Source: Paraburkholderia sp. BL9I2N2 (GTDB lineage: Bacteria; Pseudomonadota; Gammaproteobacteria; Burkholderiales; Burkholderiaceae). Taken from it: 64,000 nucleotides of DNA. Position numbers and translations under genes: made by a program. Every line of letters starts with the position of its first letter. Position 1 is the stretch's first letter. The DNA is taken from contig NZ_SMGP01000001.1 of NCBI RefSeq assembly GCF_004339745.1, forward strand, positions 2,976,001 through 3,040,000, given 5' to 3'. The notes under the pieces were generated by a model that ran no database searches, had not been told where the DNA came from, and saw only the letters and a list, made by a program, of their open reading frames with translations. Positions 37,669-45,667 of this stretch are shown piece by piece.

Positions 37669-38043
37669 ATGACTTCGGTCAAACGAACCATTGTCGGTGT
37701 CTGCGTTGTGGCGGCATTCGTTTCCGCTTGGAGCTATTGGGACGGCGCGAGACTACGTTCGATCGTTAAGCCGACAGACTGCGACGATGCGCAATCGGCC
37801 GATGGCCGCTATACGGCACGGGGCTGTTACCTTGGATCGCATACTGTCTTGCGGCTCTATGAGCAGCCAAGCCAGCAACTTCTGGCTGAGAGAACATATA
37901 GAAGCTACACCGACGACGCCGCCAGGCTTTATTGGGAACGCGATGCACTGCGTTACGAGCGCGGAGACGAGAGCGGTGCCGACTTGGGAACGATTCATCT
38001 ACCGCCATCGCTATACGACCGGCTGCTAGCCAGACTGCCCTAG
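37669..38043 (+). CDS. Hypothetical membrane-anchored or exported protein
   Basis: This 124-residue protein is not recognised. It begins with a hydrophobic segment (RTIVGVCVVAAFVSAWSYW, residues 6-24) that would anchor or export it. The rest is polar, with two Cys at about residues 38 and 53 (DCDDAQSADGRYTARGC) that could form a disulfide in the periplasm. The gene lies in a lower-GC stretch unlike rng before it, which hints at acquired DNA. No ribosome-binding site stands out. Confidence 0.6.
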   Translation: MTSVKRTIVGVCVVAAFVSAWSYWDGARLRSIVKPTDCDDAQSADGRYTARGCYLGSHTVLRLYEQPSQQLLAERTYRSYTDDAARLYWERDALRYERGDESGADLGTIHLPPSLYDRLLARLP

Positions 38044-38275
38044 CCGACGTCCCGCGCCAGCCATCCCGTCGCGGGTTCCGCAAAGCTCACCGGGAGTAAT
38101 CCGGTGACCAAACCCAACCCAGCATTGAAGCGATAGGCCTCGCCACCGAGCCTAGCGCCCACACCCACTCCCGAACGAACCCCCAATTTCCTCATTGACC
38201 GCACCCCATCGAGAGGCGTATAACCATCCCACTGGATGTTAATTGGATGGCACCTAGATGCCTCCCGGAGTGCAA

Positions 38276-38701
38276 ATGCCCAAACTCAATCTCATCAACA
38301 CCTCGCGCCCCAAAGGCGGCGAGACCGAAAAAATCACCATCAACCTGGGCCCGATCGACCTCGGTCAGATCGATCTATTGGTCGAAGAAGGCTTTTACTC
38401 GAACCGCACCGACCTGATCCGCACAGCAATCCGCAACCAGCTCGCGGTGCACGCCCAGATCGTCACGGAAACGGTGACCCGGCGTGCCATGGTGCTCGGC
38501 CTGCAGCACTTCTCGCGACAGGATCTCGAAGCCGCTCAGGCCGCGCACGAACAACTCGACATTCACGTGCTCGGCCTCGCCAGCATCGCAGCCGATGTGC
38601 CGCCCGAACTCGCGGCGGCCACGATTGCATCGGTGGTGGTGCTCGGTGCCTTTCATGCGTCGCCCGCGGTCAAGGCGGCGCTCGCCGGCCGCATCAGCTA
38701 G
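38276..38701 (+). CDS. CopG/ribbon-helix-helix family regulator
   Basis: This 141-residue protein starts at ATG 38276 with GGAG 6 nt upstream. Residues 20-60 fit a ribbon-helix-helix DNA-binding domain: EKITINLGPIDLGQIDLLVE followed by GFYSNRTDLIRTAIRNQL. The C-terminal half is hydrophobic and Ala-rich and probably mediates assembly. It lies 88 bp ahead of the esterase on the same strand and may control it. The preceding 232 bp contain the short inverted repeat CATCC/GGATG near 38225-38247, a possible operator. Confidence 0.82.
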   Translation: MPKLNLINTSRPKGGETEKITINLGPIDLGQIDLLVEEGFYSNRTDLIRTAIRNQLAVHAQIVTETVTRRAMVLGLQHFSRQDLEAAQAAHEQLDIHVLGLASIAADVPPELAAATIASVVVLGAFHASPAVKAALAGRIS

Positions 38702-38789
38702 GCGCGATGCTCGACTCATTACCGTGGCTGAACGGGCGACCCATCAGTCGACTCTCAACCACGCCCCACACAGGTCAATACAAACCATC

Positions 38790-39890
38790 ATGAAAATGAA
38801 CGAAGACTTCCTGAAATCGATGAAAGACGCCTTCGAGCTATTGCGCACGAAGGGTCCCAAAGAAGCCACGGCGGCGGTTCAGCGCGCGCTCTCGGGCCAC
38901 AACGCGAACAATGTCCACGTGGACCCGGTGCAAACACCGCACACGCCTTCGAATGCCAGCGAATGGGCGCAAGCGTGGACGCAGCCGCAAACGCCAGCGA
39001 GCCCCGCTCCGCACGCCCCTGCCGCGCCGACTTTGGACGCCGACACACCGGGCACCTTCAGCACGCACACGTTCAGCAACGCAGCCGGACAACGCCAGTA
39101 CAAGCTCTACGTGCCCGCTGTCTACAAGACCGAACCATTGCCGCTGATCGTGATGCTGCACGGCTGCACGCAGAACGCCGACGACTTCGCCGCCGGCACG
39201 CGCATGAACGAAATGGCCGAGCGTCACGGCTTCATCGTCGTGTATCCGAATCAGGCGCAAGCGGCCAATCATTCGAAGTGCTGGAACTGGTTCAAACCTG
39301 CCGATCAGCTGCGCGATCAAGGCGAGCCGTCCTTGATCGCCGGCATTACGCGCGAGGTGATGGCGCGCTATCGCGTCGATCCGGCGCGCGTGTATGTGGC
39401 GGGTCTGTCGGCGGGCGGTGCGATGGCGGACGTCATGCTGAAAACGTCGCCCGATCTTTACGCGGCAGCGGGTGTGCACTCGGGCCTCCCCTATGGATGC
39501 GCGAAAGGCCTGCCTTCGGCGCTCGCCGCGATGAAAGGCGGCAAGGCGCCACGCAATCGCACACATGCCGCGCCGCAACGTCCGCTGATCGTGTTTCATG
39601 GCGACGCTGACACGACAGTCCATCCGTCGAACGCGGCGCAGATCGTTGCGCCCTTCGACGCCGGCACCACCACCGTCAGCACGCAATCCGGCGCTGCAAG
39701 CGGACGGCGCACCTATACACAGCAACGGCACATGGCGGCCAACGGCGTCGAAGCGGAGTCCTGGTCGATTCACGGCGCGGGTCACGCGTGGTCCGGCGGC
39801 AGTCAGCACGGTTCGTACACGGACCCGTCCGGTCCCGACGCCGCCGCGGAAATGGTGCGATTCTTCCTCGCCCATCCGCGCCTGCACTGA
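38790..39890 (+). CDS. PHB depolymerase family esterase
   Basis: This 366-residue alpha/beta hydrolase resembles polyhydroxybutyrate depolymerases and feruloyl/acetyl-xylan esterases. A helical N-terminal part (residues 1-90, Pro/Ala/Thr-rich towards its end) precedes the catalytic domain. It has MLHGCTQNADDFAAGTRMN with the oxyanion region, the nucleophile Ser207 in AGLSAGGAM, Asp in FHGDADTTVHPSNA and His in IHGAGHAWSGG. There is no Sec signal peptide, so it may be cytoplasmic and act on intracellular polyester granules. Confidence 0.87.
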   Translation: MKMNEDFLKSMKDAFELLRTKGPKEATAAVQRALSGHNANNVHVDPVQTPHTPSNASEWAQAWTQPQTPASPAPHAPAAPTLDADTPGTFSTHTFSNAAGQRQYKLYVPAVYKTEPLPLIVMLHGCTQNADDFAAGTRMNEMAERHGFIVVYPNQAQAANHSKCWNWFKPADQLRDQGEPSLIAGITREVMARYRVDPARVYVAGLSAGGAMADVMLKTSPDLYAAAGVHSGLPYGCAKGLPSALAAMKGGKAPRNRTHAAPQRPLIVFHGDADTTVHPSNAAQIVAPFDAGTTTVSTQSGAASGRRTYTQQRHMAANGVEAESWSIHGAGHAWSGGSQHGSYTDPSGPDAAAEMVRFFLAHPRLH

Positions 39891-39917
39891 GTCGGCACAT
39901 CGGCGCCGGACCAAGCT

Positions 39918-39945
39918 AGTCCGGTTGAATATGAATGACCGGACT
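39918..39945. terminator. Hairpin between convergent genes
   Basis: AGTCCGGT pairs perfectly with ACCGGACT around a 12-nt loop. It lies between the converging esterase and MscS genes and may end transcription from both sides; no T run follows. Confidence 0.4.
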
Positions 39946-40052
39946 GCCGGTTATACAGCCGCTTGGGCGAGACGCATTTTGCAAGAGGCGCCTCGTGCGC
40001 TATAGCAGCGCGGGCGAGCGATAAAAGGCCCCGGTAAATGCCGCGCCGCGGC

Positions 40053-40862
40053 CTACGCCGCGACCGGGCAGCCCGCCTGCTCAAGCGCGGCCTGCGCGTG
40101 CTCGTGCAGGTCCCCGCTGGCGAGCGACGCGTCCGGTGTGCGCACCCACGCCGCAATGCGCAGCGTCGCGCCGCCATCGTCAGGATAGTCCGCTACCGTG
40201 ACGATCGGTGCGAGCGTGGCGCCGCTCAGCACGCGCGGTTCGTCTGCGACCAGCTTCTTCAATTCGCCGATCGCGGCGTCGACGTCCTTGCGCTGCGCGA
40301 GGCCCACTTCGACCTCGATGCGCTGCGTGCCGCCGCTGCTGTAGTTGATCACCGGATTGCTCCAGATCTGGCTATTCGGCACGAACACGGCGTTGCCGTC
40401 GCCGCGCTCGATGCGCGTGGTGAAGAGTCCCACTTCGCGCACGATGCCGGCCGCCGCGCCGCTGCCTTCGATCACGTCGCCGACGCGAAACGGCCGCAAC
40501 ATCAACAGCATCATGCCGGCCGCGATATTCTGCAGCGTGCCTTGCAACGCGAGTCCGATCGCGAGGCCGGCGGCGCCGAGCACCGCCAGCACGCTCGCGG
40601 TCGCGATGCCGACTTCGCTGAGCGCCGCGATGAACACGAGCACTCGCACGGCCCAGGTGCTCATCGCCGCCAGCATCGGCGCGAGCGTCGGATCCGCGTG
40701 CGTGCGCGCGAGCGCGCGGGCGAACATCGCGCCGACGCGATTCGAGAGCCACCAGCCAATCACGAGGATCAGCACGGCCAGCACGATATGAAGGGCGTCG
40801 TGCGTCAGCGTGACGAGCAACGACGGCTGGAAGTGAAAGAGTCGCGCGAGGAGATCGTTCAT
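40053..40862 (-). CDS. MscS-type mechanosensitive ion channel
   Basis: This 269-residue small MscS-family channel opens under membrane tension to release solutes. Three membrane helices lie in residues 15-125. The pore helix TM3 reads GAAGLAIGLALQGTLQNIAAG with its Gly/Ala pattern, followed by RPFRVGDVIEG and the cytoplasmic beta domain with VFVPNSQIWSNPVINYS. The start is placed at 40862; the frame is open 14 codons further without homology. The order of E. coli YbdG/MscS domains is kept, without large N-terminal additions. Confidence 0.93.
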   Translation of the reverse strand: MNDLLARLFHFQPSLLVTLTHDALHIVLAVLILVIGWWLSNRVGAMFARALARTHADPTLAPMLAAMSTWAVRVLVFIAALSEVGIATASVLAVLGAAGLAIGLALQGTLQNIAAGMMLLMLRPFRVGDVIEGSGAAAGIVREVGLFTTRIERGDGNAVFVPNSQIWSNPVINYSSGGTQRIEVEVGLAQRKDVDAAIGELKKLVADEPRVLSGATLAPIVTVADYPDDGGATLRIAAWVRTPDASLASGDLHEHAQAALEQAGCPVAA

Positions 40863-41049
40863 CTTGAGTCTTCGTTCCGTTACGGTATAGGAGTCTTGAC
40901 GCAACGAAGCAGGATACGTTCCCGCCCTTTACATTTCGTGCACAGAGGCACGCTGCTTGCTTAAACATGCGAACACGGGCAGTGCAATCATGCAAAGCCT
41001 TACAGCAAGGGAGTTTACGCTGTCGTTAGTACAGGCAAAGGAGGACCTC

Positions 41050-41265
41050 ATGTCCCAACATTTGAAGACTGGCGACCGTGTCAGTTGGAACACGCCGCAA
41101 GGCGTCACCCACGGCAAGATCGTGCGAGTCATTTCTACCCATACGACTATGGACGGCAGAACCATCGATGCGTCGACATCCGATCCACATTACGAAGTAC
41201 AAAGCGAGAAGAGCGGCAAGCATGCCGTTCATCGCGGCGATGCATTGCATCGGGTCAAGAATTGA
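41050..41265 (+). CDS. DUF2945 / hypervirulence-associated TUDOR domain protein
   Basis: This 71-residue protein starts at ATG 41050 behind a strong AAAGGAGG. It consists of one small beta-barrel domain with GDRVSWNTPQGVTHGKIVRV, DPHYEVQSEKSGKHAVH and the ending GDALHRVKN, as in the DUF2945 family. Relatives are widespread in bacteria and fungi with unknown molecular function. It stands alone between the MscS and EAL genes. Confidence 0.88.
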   Translation: MSQHLKTGDRVSWNTPQGVTHGKIVRVISTHTTMDGRTIDASTSDPHYEVQSEKSGKHAVHRGDALHRVKN

Positions 41266-41322
41266 TAGGGATGGCTAAGCATGCGTGTGAGCATGCATCC
41301 ATGCCGCCGGCAAACCTGCGCG

Positions 41323-43032
41323 TCAAACAGTGCCCAACGGCCTCAGCAAATTACGCAGTGCCGCGACGGTGATCGGACGCGAAAACCAGAAGCCTTGCGC
41401 TTCGTCGCAGCCGAGCGCTTCCAGTTGCGCGGCCTGCTCGGCCGTTTCGACGCCTTCGGCCGTCACGCGCAGTTTGAGCGCATGCGCCATCGCGATGATG
41501 GCGCCGACCAGCGCCGCGCATTGCGGGTCGGTGCTCATGCGCATCACAAACGAGCGGTCGATTTTCAGGCGATTCAGCGGAAAGCGCGTCAGATACGCAA
41601 GGCTCGAATAGCCGGTGCCGAAGTCGTCCACCGCGACTTCCACGCCCAGATCGCGCAACGCAAAAAGTGTCTGCACAGCCTGTTCGGTGTCGCCGAGCAA
41701 AACGCCTTCGGTGATTTCCACCTCGAGGTATGAAGGGTCGAGCGCGGCATCTTCCAACGCCTCGCGGATCGTCTCGAAGAGATTCTGTCGCTGGAACTGT
41801 TGCGGTGACACGTTCACCGCGAAGCGCGGCAACGTGCCGGTCAGCCTCAATAATTTGCCTGCATCGCGGCACGCGGTTCGAATCACCCATTCGCCGATCT
41901 GCTCGATCAACCCCGCCTCCTCCGCGACCGGCACGAATTCGACGGGACTGATCAAACCGCGCTGCGGATGGTTCCAGCGCAGCAGCGTCTCCACTTGCGC
42001 GATGCGGCCATTGGAGAGCGTCACCTGCGGTTGATACACGAGATGCAATTGCTGACGCTCGATCGCATCGCGCAGCATGGTTTGCAGTTCGAAGCGGCGC
42101 GCCGCCTGACCTTCCAGCGCGGTGGAAAACCGCCGCACCGCATTGCCGTTCACCGTCGAAGCCGCCGACAACGCCACGCCCGCGCGACGCATCAGCGTAG
42201 GCGCATCGCCGCCGTCGGCCGGATAAGCCACGATGCCGATGCTCGCGGTAATGTTCAAGGCAGTGCCGGCGTAGTCGATCGGCTCGGCGATGCGGCCCAG
42301 TGCTTCGGCGGCGAAGGCATCGGCGGCCGCGCCTGTTTCGTTGACCAGCAAGGCGAACTGCGTGCCGCCGATCGAGGCGATCGTGCCGTCGTTCGGAAAG
42401 AGACCGCGCAACCGTTCACCGACAATCTGCAGCACGAGTTCGGCCGCATGCAACCCGAGCGCATCGCGCAGTTTACGCAGATGATCGAGCTCGGCGATCA
42501 GCACAGTAAAACCGCTGCCGCTACGCTGGCAACGCGCGATCGTCAGTTCCAGGCGCTCAGTAAATAGCGTTTGGTTGGGCAGACGGGTCACGCCGTCGTG
42601 ATGCGCGACGTACCAGAGACGCGCTTCCGATTGCGCGTAACGCGTCATGTCGATGGCGATGCCCACGTAGCGCGCCGGCCTGCTGGCGAGGCCACCCGGA
42701 TGCGCGGGCTCGGCGATGAGCGGCGCCAACGCCAGCACCACGCGAACCGGCGTGCCATTGCGCCGCAAAAAACTCCATTCGGCCTCATAGCGCGAAGTCA
42801 CCGTGGCAAGCGGCGACAGTTCTCCGCGGCGCTTGGCGAGTTCGGCGGGATCGAACAAAGACTCGAAAGTCCGCCGGCCAATCAGTTCTTCCGCTGCAAA
42901 TCGAGTCAGCTTTTCGAAAGCGGCGTTGACGGTCTCGAACGTGCCGTCCGCGGTGCAGATGAACATGCCGTAAGGCGCCGAGGCAAGCGCGGCATCGCGC
43001 GTACGCATGTCGGCGTAGAGGGGGACTTGCAT
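41323..43032 (-). CDS. PAS-GGDEF(degenerate)-EAL protein, probable c-di-GMP phosphodiesterase
   Basis: This 569-residue cytoplasmic protein has a PAS domain (about residues 14-135), a GGDEF-like domain (140-305) and an EAL domain (315-565). The cyclase signature reads GGTQF (222-226), so cyclase activity is unlikely. The EAL part keeps the metal and catalytic residues: ETLLRW (348-353), NVSPQQF, EITEG, DDFGTGYSSL, KIDRSFV and EGVET. It should hydrolyse c-di-GMP, with the PAS domain as sensor and the dead GGDEF possibly as a GTP sensor. Confidence 0.92.
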   Translation of the reverse strand: MQVPLYADMRTRDAALASAPYGMFICTADGTFETVNAAFEKLTRFAAEELIGRRTFESLFDPAELAKRRGELSPLATVTSRYEAEWSFLRRNGTPVRVVLALAPLIAEPAHPGGLASRPARYVGIAIDMTRYAQSEARLWYVAHHDGVTRLPNQTLFTERLELTIARCQRSGSGFTVLIAELDHLRKLRDALGLHAAELVLQIVGERLRGLFPNDGTIASIGGTQFALLVNETGAAADAFAAEALGRIAEPIDYAGTALNITASIGIVAYPADGGDAPTLMRRAGVALSAASTVNGNAVRRFSTALEGQAARRFELQTMLRDAIERQQLHLVYQPQVTLSNGRIAQVETLLRWNHPQRGLISPVEFVPVAEEAGLIEQIGEWVIRTACRDAGKLLRLTGTLPRFAVNVSPQQFQRQNLFETIREALEDAALDPSYLEVEITEGVLLGDTEQAVQTLFALRDLGVEVAVDDFGTGYSSLAYLTRFPLNRLKIDRSFVMRMSTDPQCAALVGAIIAMAHALKLRVTAEGVETAEQAAQLEALGCDEAQGFWFSRPITVAALRNLLRPLGTV

Positions 43033-43370
43033 CGCGCCGGCCTTTTGTTTTTTCCTGAGTAGTCAAAGCGATCGGACGTATTCTTGCGCGCGGGCGCAAA
43101 TAGTGAAACCCCGAGTTCCGGTCCGATGTTTCGGGCAACCGTGCGTATGATAACGGGCTTTCGTGCCCTCGCCGAATTCGCGAGCCCCCCATTCTTCGCG
43201 CCAATCGTTTCCCTTGGTGTAATCCCCAATCCTCCCGACCGGCTCGCTCGCGCTTGCGCGCGCCATACGAGCCTCGCTATTGCCGGGATATTCGATCCTT
43301 CATGAGCGTCGCCAAATATCTGGCTTCCTAAGCAAACTTTTCCAGCCTACGCCGTACTATCCTTGTCGGC
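43033..43370. other. Intergenic region, no gene seen
   Basis: I see no coding sequence or clear RNA in these 338 bp between the EAL protein gene and the terminator of the truncated Rieske gene. The EAL gene promoter is expected here, but no convincing -35/-10 pair was found. Confidence 0.4.
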
Positions 43371-43398
43371 AAAAAAAGCAGCAAGCGAGAGAGCTTGC
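43371..43398 (-). terminator. Terminator behind the truncated Rieske gene
   Basis: On the minus strand GCAAGC-TCTCTC-GCTTGC is followed by TGC and seven T's, a standard intrinsic terminator, 14 bp behind the Rieske gene stop codon. Confidence 0.8.
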
Positions 43399-43411
43399 GG
43401 CGCGAATGCAA

Positions 43412-44152
43412 TCATCGGATACCTTCGAGGTGACCGGCCCCTTTCAGACACCGAGCGATCACAAAGTGAGGTCGGTCAGACGGAAGATTGTTATGGGCTA
43501 GTTCACGCCTCCCACGGCCATACTGCGGCACCACCGGGTTGTGCCGGTCGGCGAAACTGTCGTGGTGAATCCACGCAAAATGCGCGACGTCGATGAAGCC
43601 TTCGGTCTGCCGTCCCGCCGATGCGTTGATGTCGATCGAAGGCGGCAGGATCTGCTGGAAGTCGGGATCATTCCAGTTCGGAAACGCGGGCAAGGCTTCC
43701 ATGCCGCCGCCCAGCGACACCCACACGAGTCCGTACGCTTCCTGCGTCGCATAAGTGACGAGATGCAGCCGCTCGGGAATCGGGCCGTCCGTTTGCGATG
43801 GAATGTGCTTGCACTTGCCTTCGCTGTTATAGGCAAGACCGTGGTACGGGCACACGATGTTGCCGTTATCGACCCATCCCTGGCTGAGCGGCGCGCCGCG
43901 ATGCGGACAGATATCGCGCGCGCTCACCAGTTGGCCGTTCGAGCGGAACACCACGAGCGGTTCGTCGAGCAGCGTCACGCTGATGGGTTTGTCGGTGACT
44001 TCGGCGGCAAACGCCACCGGATGCCAGTAGCGGCTGAGAATCTCCCAGGCGTGGCTATCGAACGTGCAATTGCGGGGTAACGCGGGTGAACGTTGAAATG
44101 TCAGCGGACTGGTGGTGGCCGAAGCGTTGGCAAAAGCAGTGGCGGAACTCAT
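43412..44152 (-). pseudogene. 3'-truncated Rieske non-haem iron oxygenase
   Basis: The 246 remaining residues are the N-terminal part of an aromatic ring-hydroxylating oxygenase alpha subunit. The Rieske cluster ligands are intact (CPHRG at 82-86 and CPYHG at 101-105), as are the first mononuclear-iron ligands in DVAHFAWIHH (Asp188, His191, His196). Relatives have about 100 more residues, including the third iron ligand. Here homology ends after NPVVPQY and a short unrelated tail leads to the stop. No other frame continues the family, so this looks like a deletion. The start is taken at 44152 (GGAGAC 5 nt upstream) rather than 44191. Confidence 0.75.
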
Positions 44153-44313
44153 GCGTGTCTCCAGAACCTGGTGGGGGTTCGTCGCGCTCATGAGCTGTCT
44201 CGAGCGCGTTGGAGAGAACGATAGCGGGATGAGGTCCGCCGACCCATCCCCTGAAATGCATTGACTCTATGTACGGAAAAGCATAGCGAGCCGCCGCACC
44301 GCGACCGCGCTTT

Positions 44314-44814
44314 TTACGCGGCGCGCGGCAACGCCGCTTCGATGAACACCGCGCACAGCGCTTCCATGCCCTTCGCGTCTTCTTCGTCAAAGCGCGCGAC
44401 GATCGGGCTGTCCACATCCCACACGCCGATCAGCGTGCCGTCCGGCGCGACGAGCGGCACGACAACTTCCGATTGCGACGCCGAATCGCAGGCGATATGG
44501 CCGGGAAACTCGTGCACGTCGCGCACCACTTGCGTCTGCCGAGTTTGCGCGGCCGTGCCGCAGACGCCCTTGCCGAGCGCGATGCGCACACACGCGGGCT
44601 TGCCCTGAAACGGTCCGACGACCAGTTCGCGGCCGTCGTGGAAATAGAAGCCGGCCCAGTTCAGATCACTGAGGGAATGAAACACGAAGGCGGAAAAATT
44701 CGCAGCGTTGGCGATCCAGTCGGTTTCGTCGGCGAGCAGCGAGCGCGCCTGGGCGACCAGTTCTTCGTAGTGCGCGGCTTTGGGCAGATGGGAGGCGGAG
44801 GAGACTTCGAACAT
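44314..44814 (-). CDS. msrC: Free methionine-(R)-sulfoxide reductase (GAF domain)
   Basis: This 166-residue single GAF-domain protein matches the fRMsr family, which reduces free methionine-R-sulfoxide with thioredoxin. The three conserved Cys are present: Cys75 in KPACVRIALG, Cys85 in GVCGTAA and Cys109 in HIACDSAS. The NWAGFYF segment and GVWDVDSP near the end form the ligand pocket. It is a single gene in front of the truncated Rieske gene, on the same strand. Confidence 0.93.
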   Translation of the reverse strand: MFEVSSASHLPKAAHYEELVAQARSLLADETDWIANAANFSAFVFHSLSDLNWAGFYFHDGRELVVGPFQGKPACVRIALGKGVCGTAAQTRQTQVVRDVHEFPGHIACDSASQSEVVVPLVAPDGTLIGVWDVDSPIVARFDEEDAKGMEALCAVFIEAALPRAA

Positions 44815-44977
44815 GACGGCGTCCGTGATGAAAGCGGAAAGAGGAACAGCGAGTCGTGCAGTTTAAAGCAAGCCGCCGTTTCCTTCACGGCGCGCGCCGG
44901 CGCCGCGGCGCAAGGTGCACGAAGGACCCGTCGGCGTCCACGCGGACATGAAGCCAACGGGCAAAACCACACGACGA

Positions 44978-45403
44978 TTACTGATCGACGCCGATAATCA
45001 CGCTCGATGCCTTGAAAATCGCCGTCACCGCTTTGCCGTTTGCGAGGCCGAGGCGATCGACGCTCTCATTGGTGATGATCGCCGCAATCTGCGCGCCGCC
45101 GGCGCTGATCAACACTTCGGAATTCACCGCGCCCTTCGTGACCGCCGATACCGTACCGGCGATGCAATTGCGCGCCGACACCTGGTCCTTCGTGATGTCG
45201 ACCATCAGGATCACCGACGACGCCTTGACCAGCGCAAAGGCTTTCTTGCCCACCGCGAGGCCGAGCGACGTCGCACTGCCGTGGGTGATGATCGACACGA
45301 TCTCGAGACCTTCCTGGGTGCGCAGCGTGACTTCGTCGTTGACGGCGCCATGTTTGAGCTCGGTGACTTCGCCGGCGAATTGATTGCGTGCGCTGGTTTG
45401 CAT
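44978..45403 (-). CDS. Molbindin-type TOBE protein (two Mop domains)
   Basis: This 141-residue protein consists of two tandem Mop/TOBE domains of about 65 residues, each starting S-A-R-N (SARNQFAGEVTELKHGAVN and SARNCIAGTVSAVTKGAVN) and ending in KASSVI. Such molbindins oligomerise and store molybdate or tungstate in the cytoplasm. The start has AAGGAG upstream. No molybdate transport genes adjoin it. Confidence 0.9.
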   Translation of the reverse strand: MQTSARNQFAGEVTELKHGAVNDEVTLRTQEGLEIVSIITHGSATSLGLAVGKKAFALVKASSVILMVDITKDQVSARNCIAGTVSAVTKGAVNSEVLISAGGAQIAAIITNESVDRLGLANGKAVTAIFKASSVIIGVDQ

Positions 45404-45667
45404 GTTGTTCTCCTTGGTTGGGCGGCCTCGAGCGAGTGTTCTTTCGAGGCCATGCGTTGGGGTTAAGCAGTGAGCGTGGTGGAACGCTCGCCGGCTGCGG
45501 CAGCCTGCGCGTGAAGCGCGGTATCGCGCAGCCGCTATGGACGACGCGAACCCTAATGAAACCACATAAGCGTTGTGTTTGGGAGTGCAAACGCGGCGCC
45601 GGTACGACATGCTGCACAATGCGCCGACACCGTATCATCGTGCCCTGGACCTTCTTCGCCGAACCTC

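Noticed and set aside
44153..44191. Earlier start for the Rieske gene at 44191
   Set aside because: The ATG at 44152 has GGAGAC at good distance and gives the expected N terminus.
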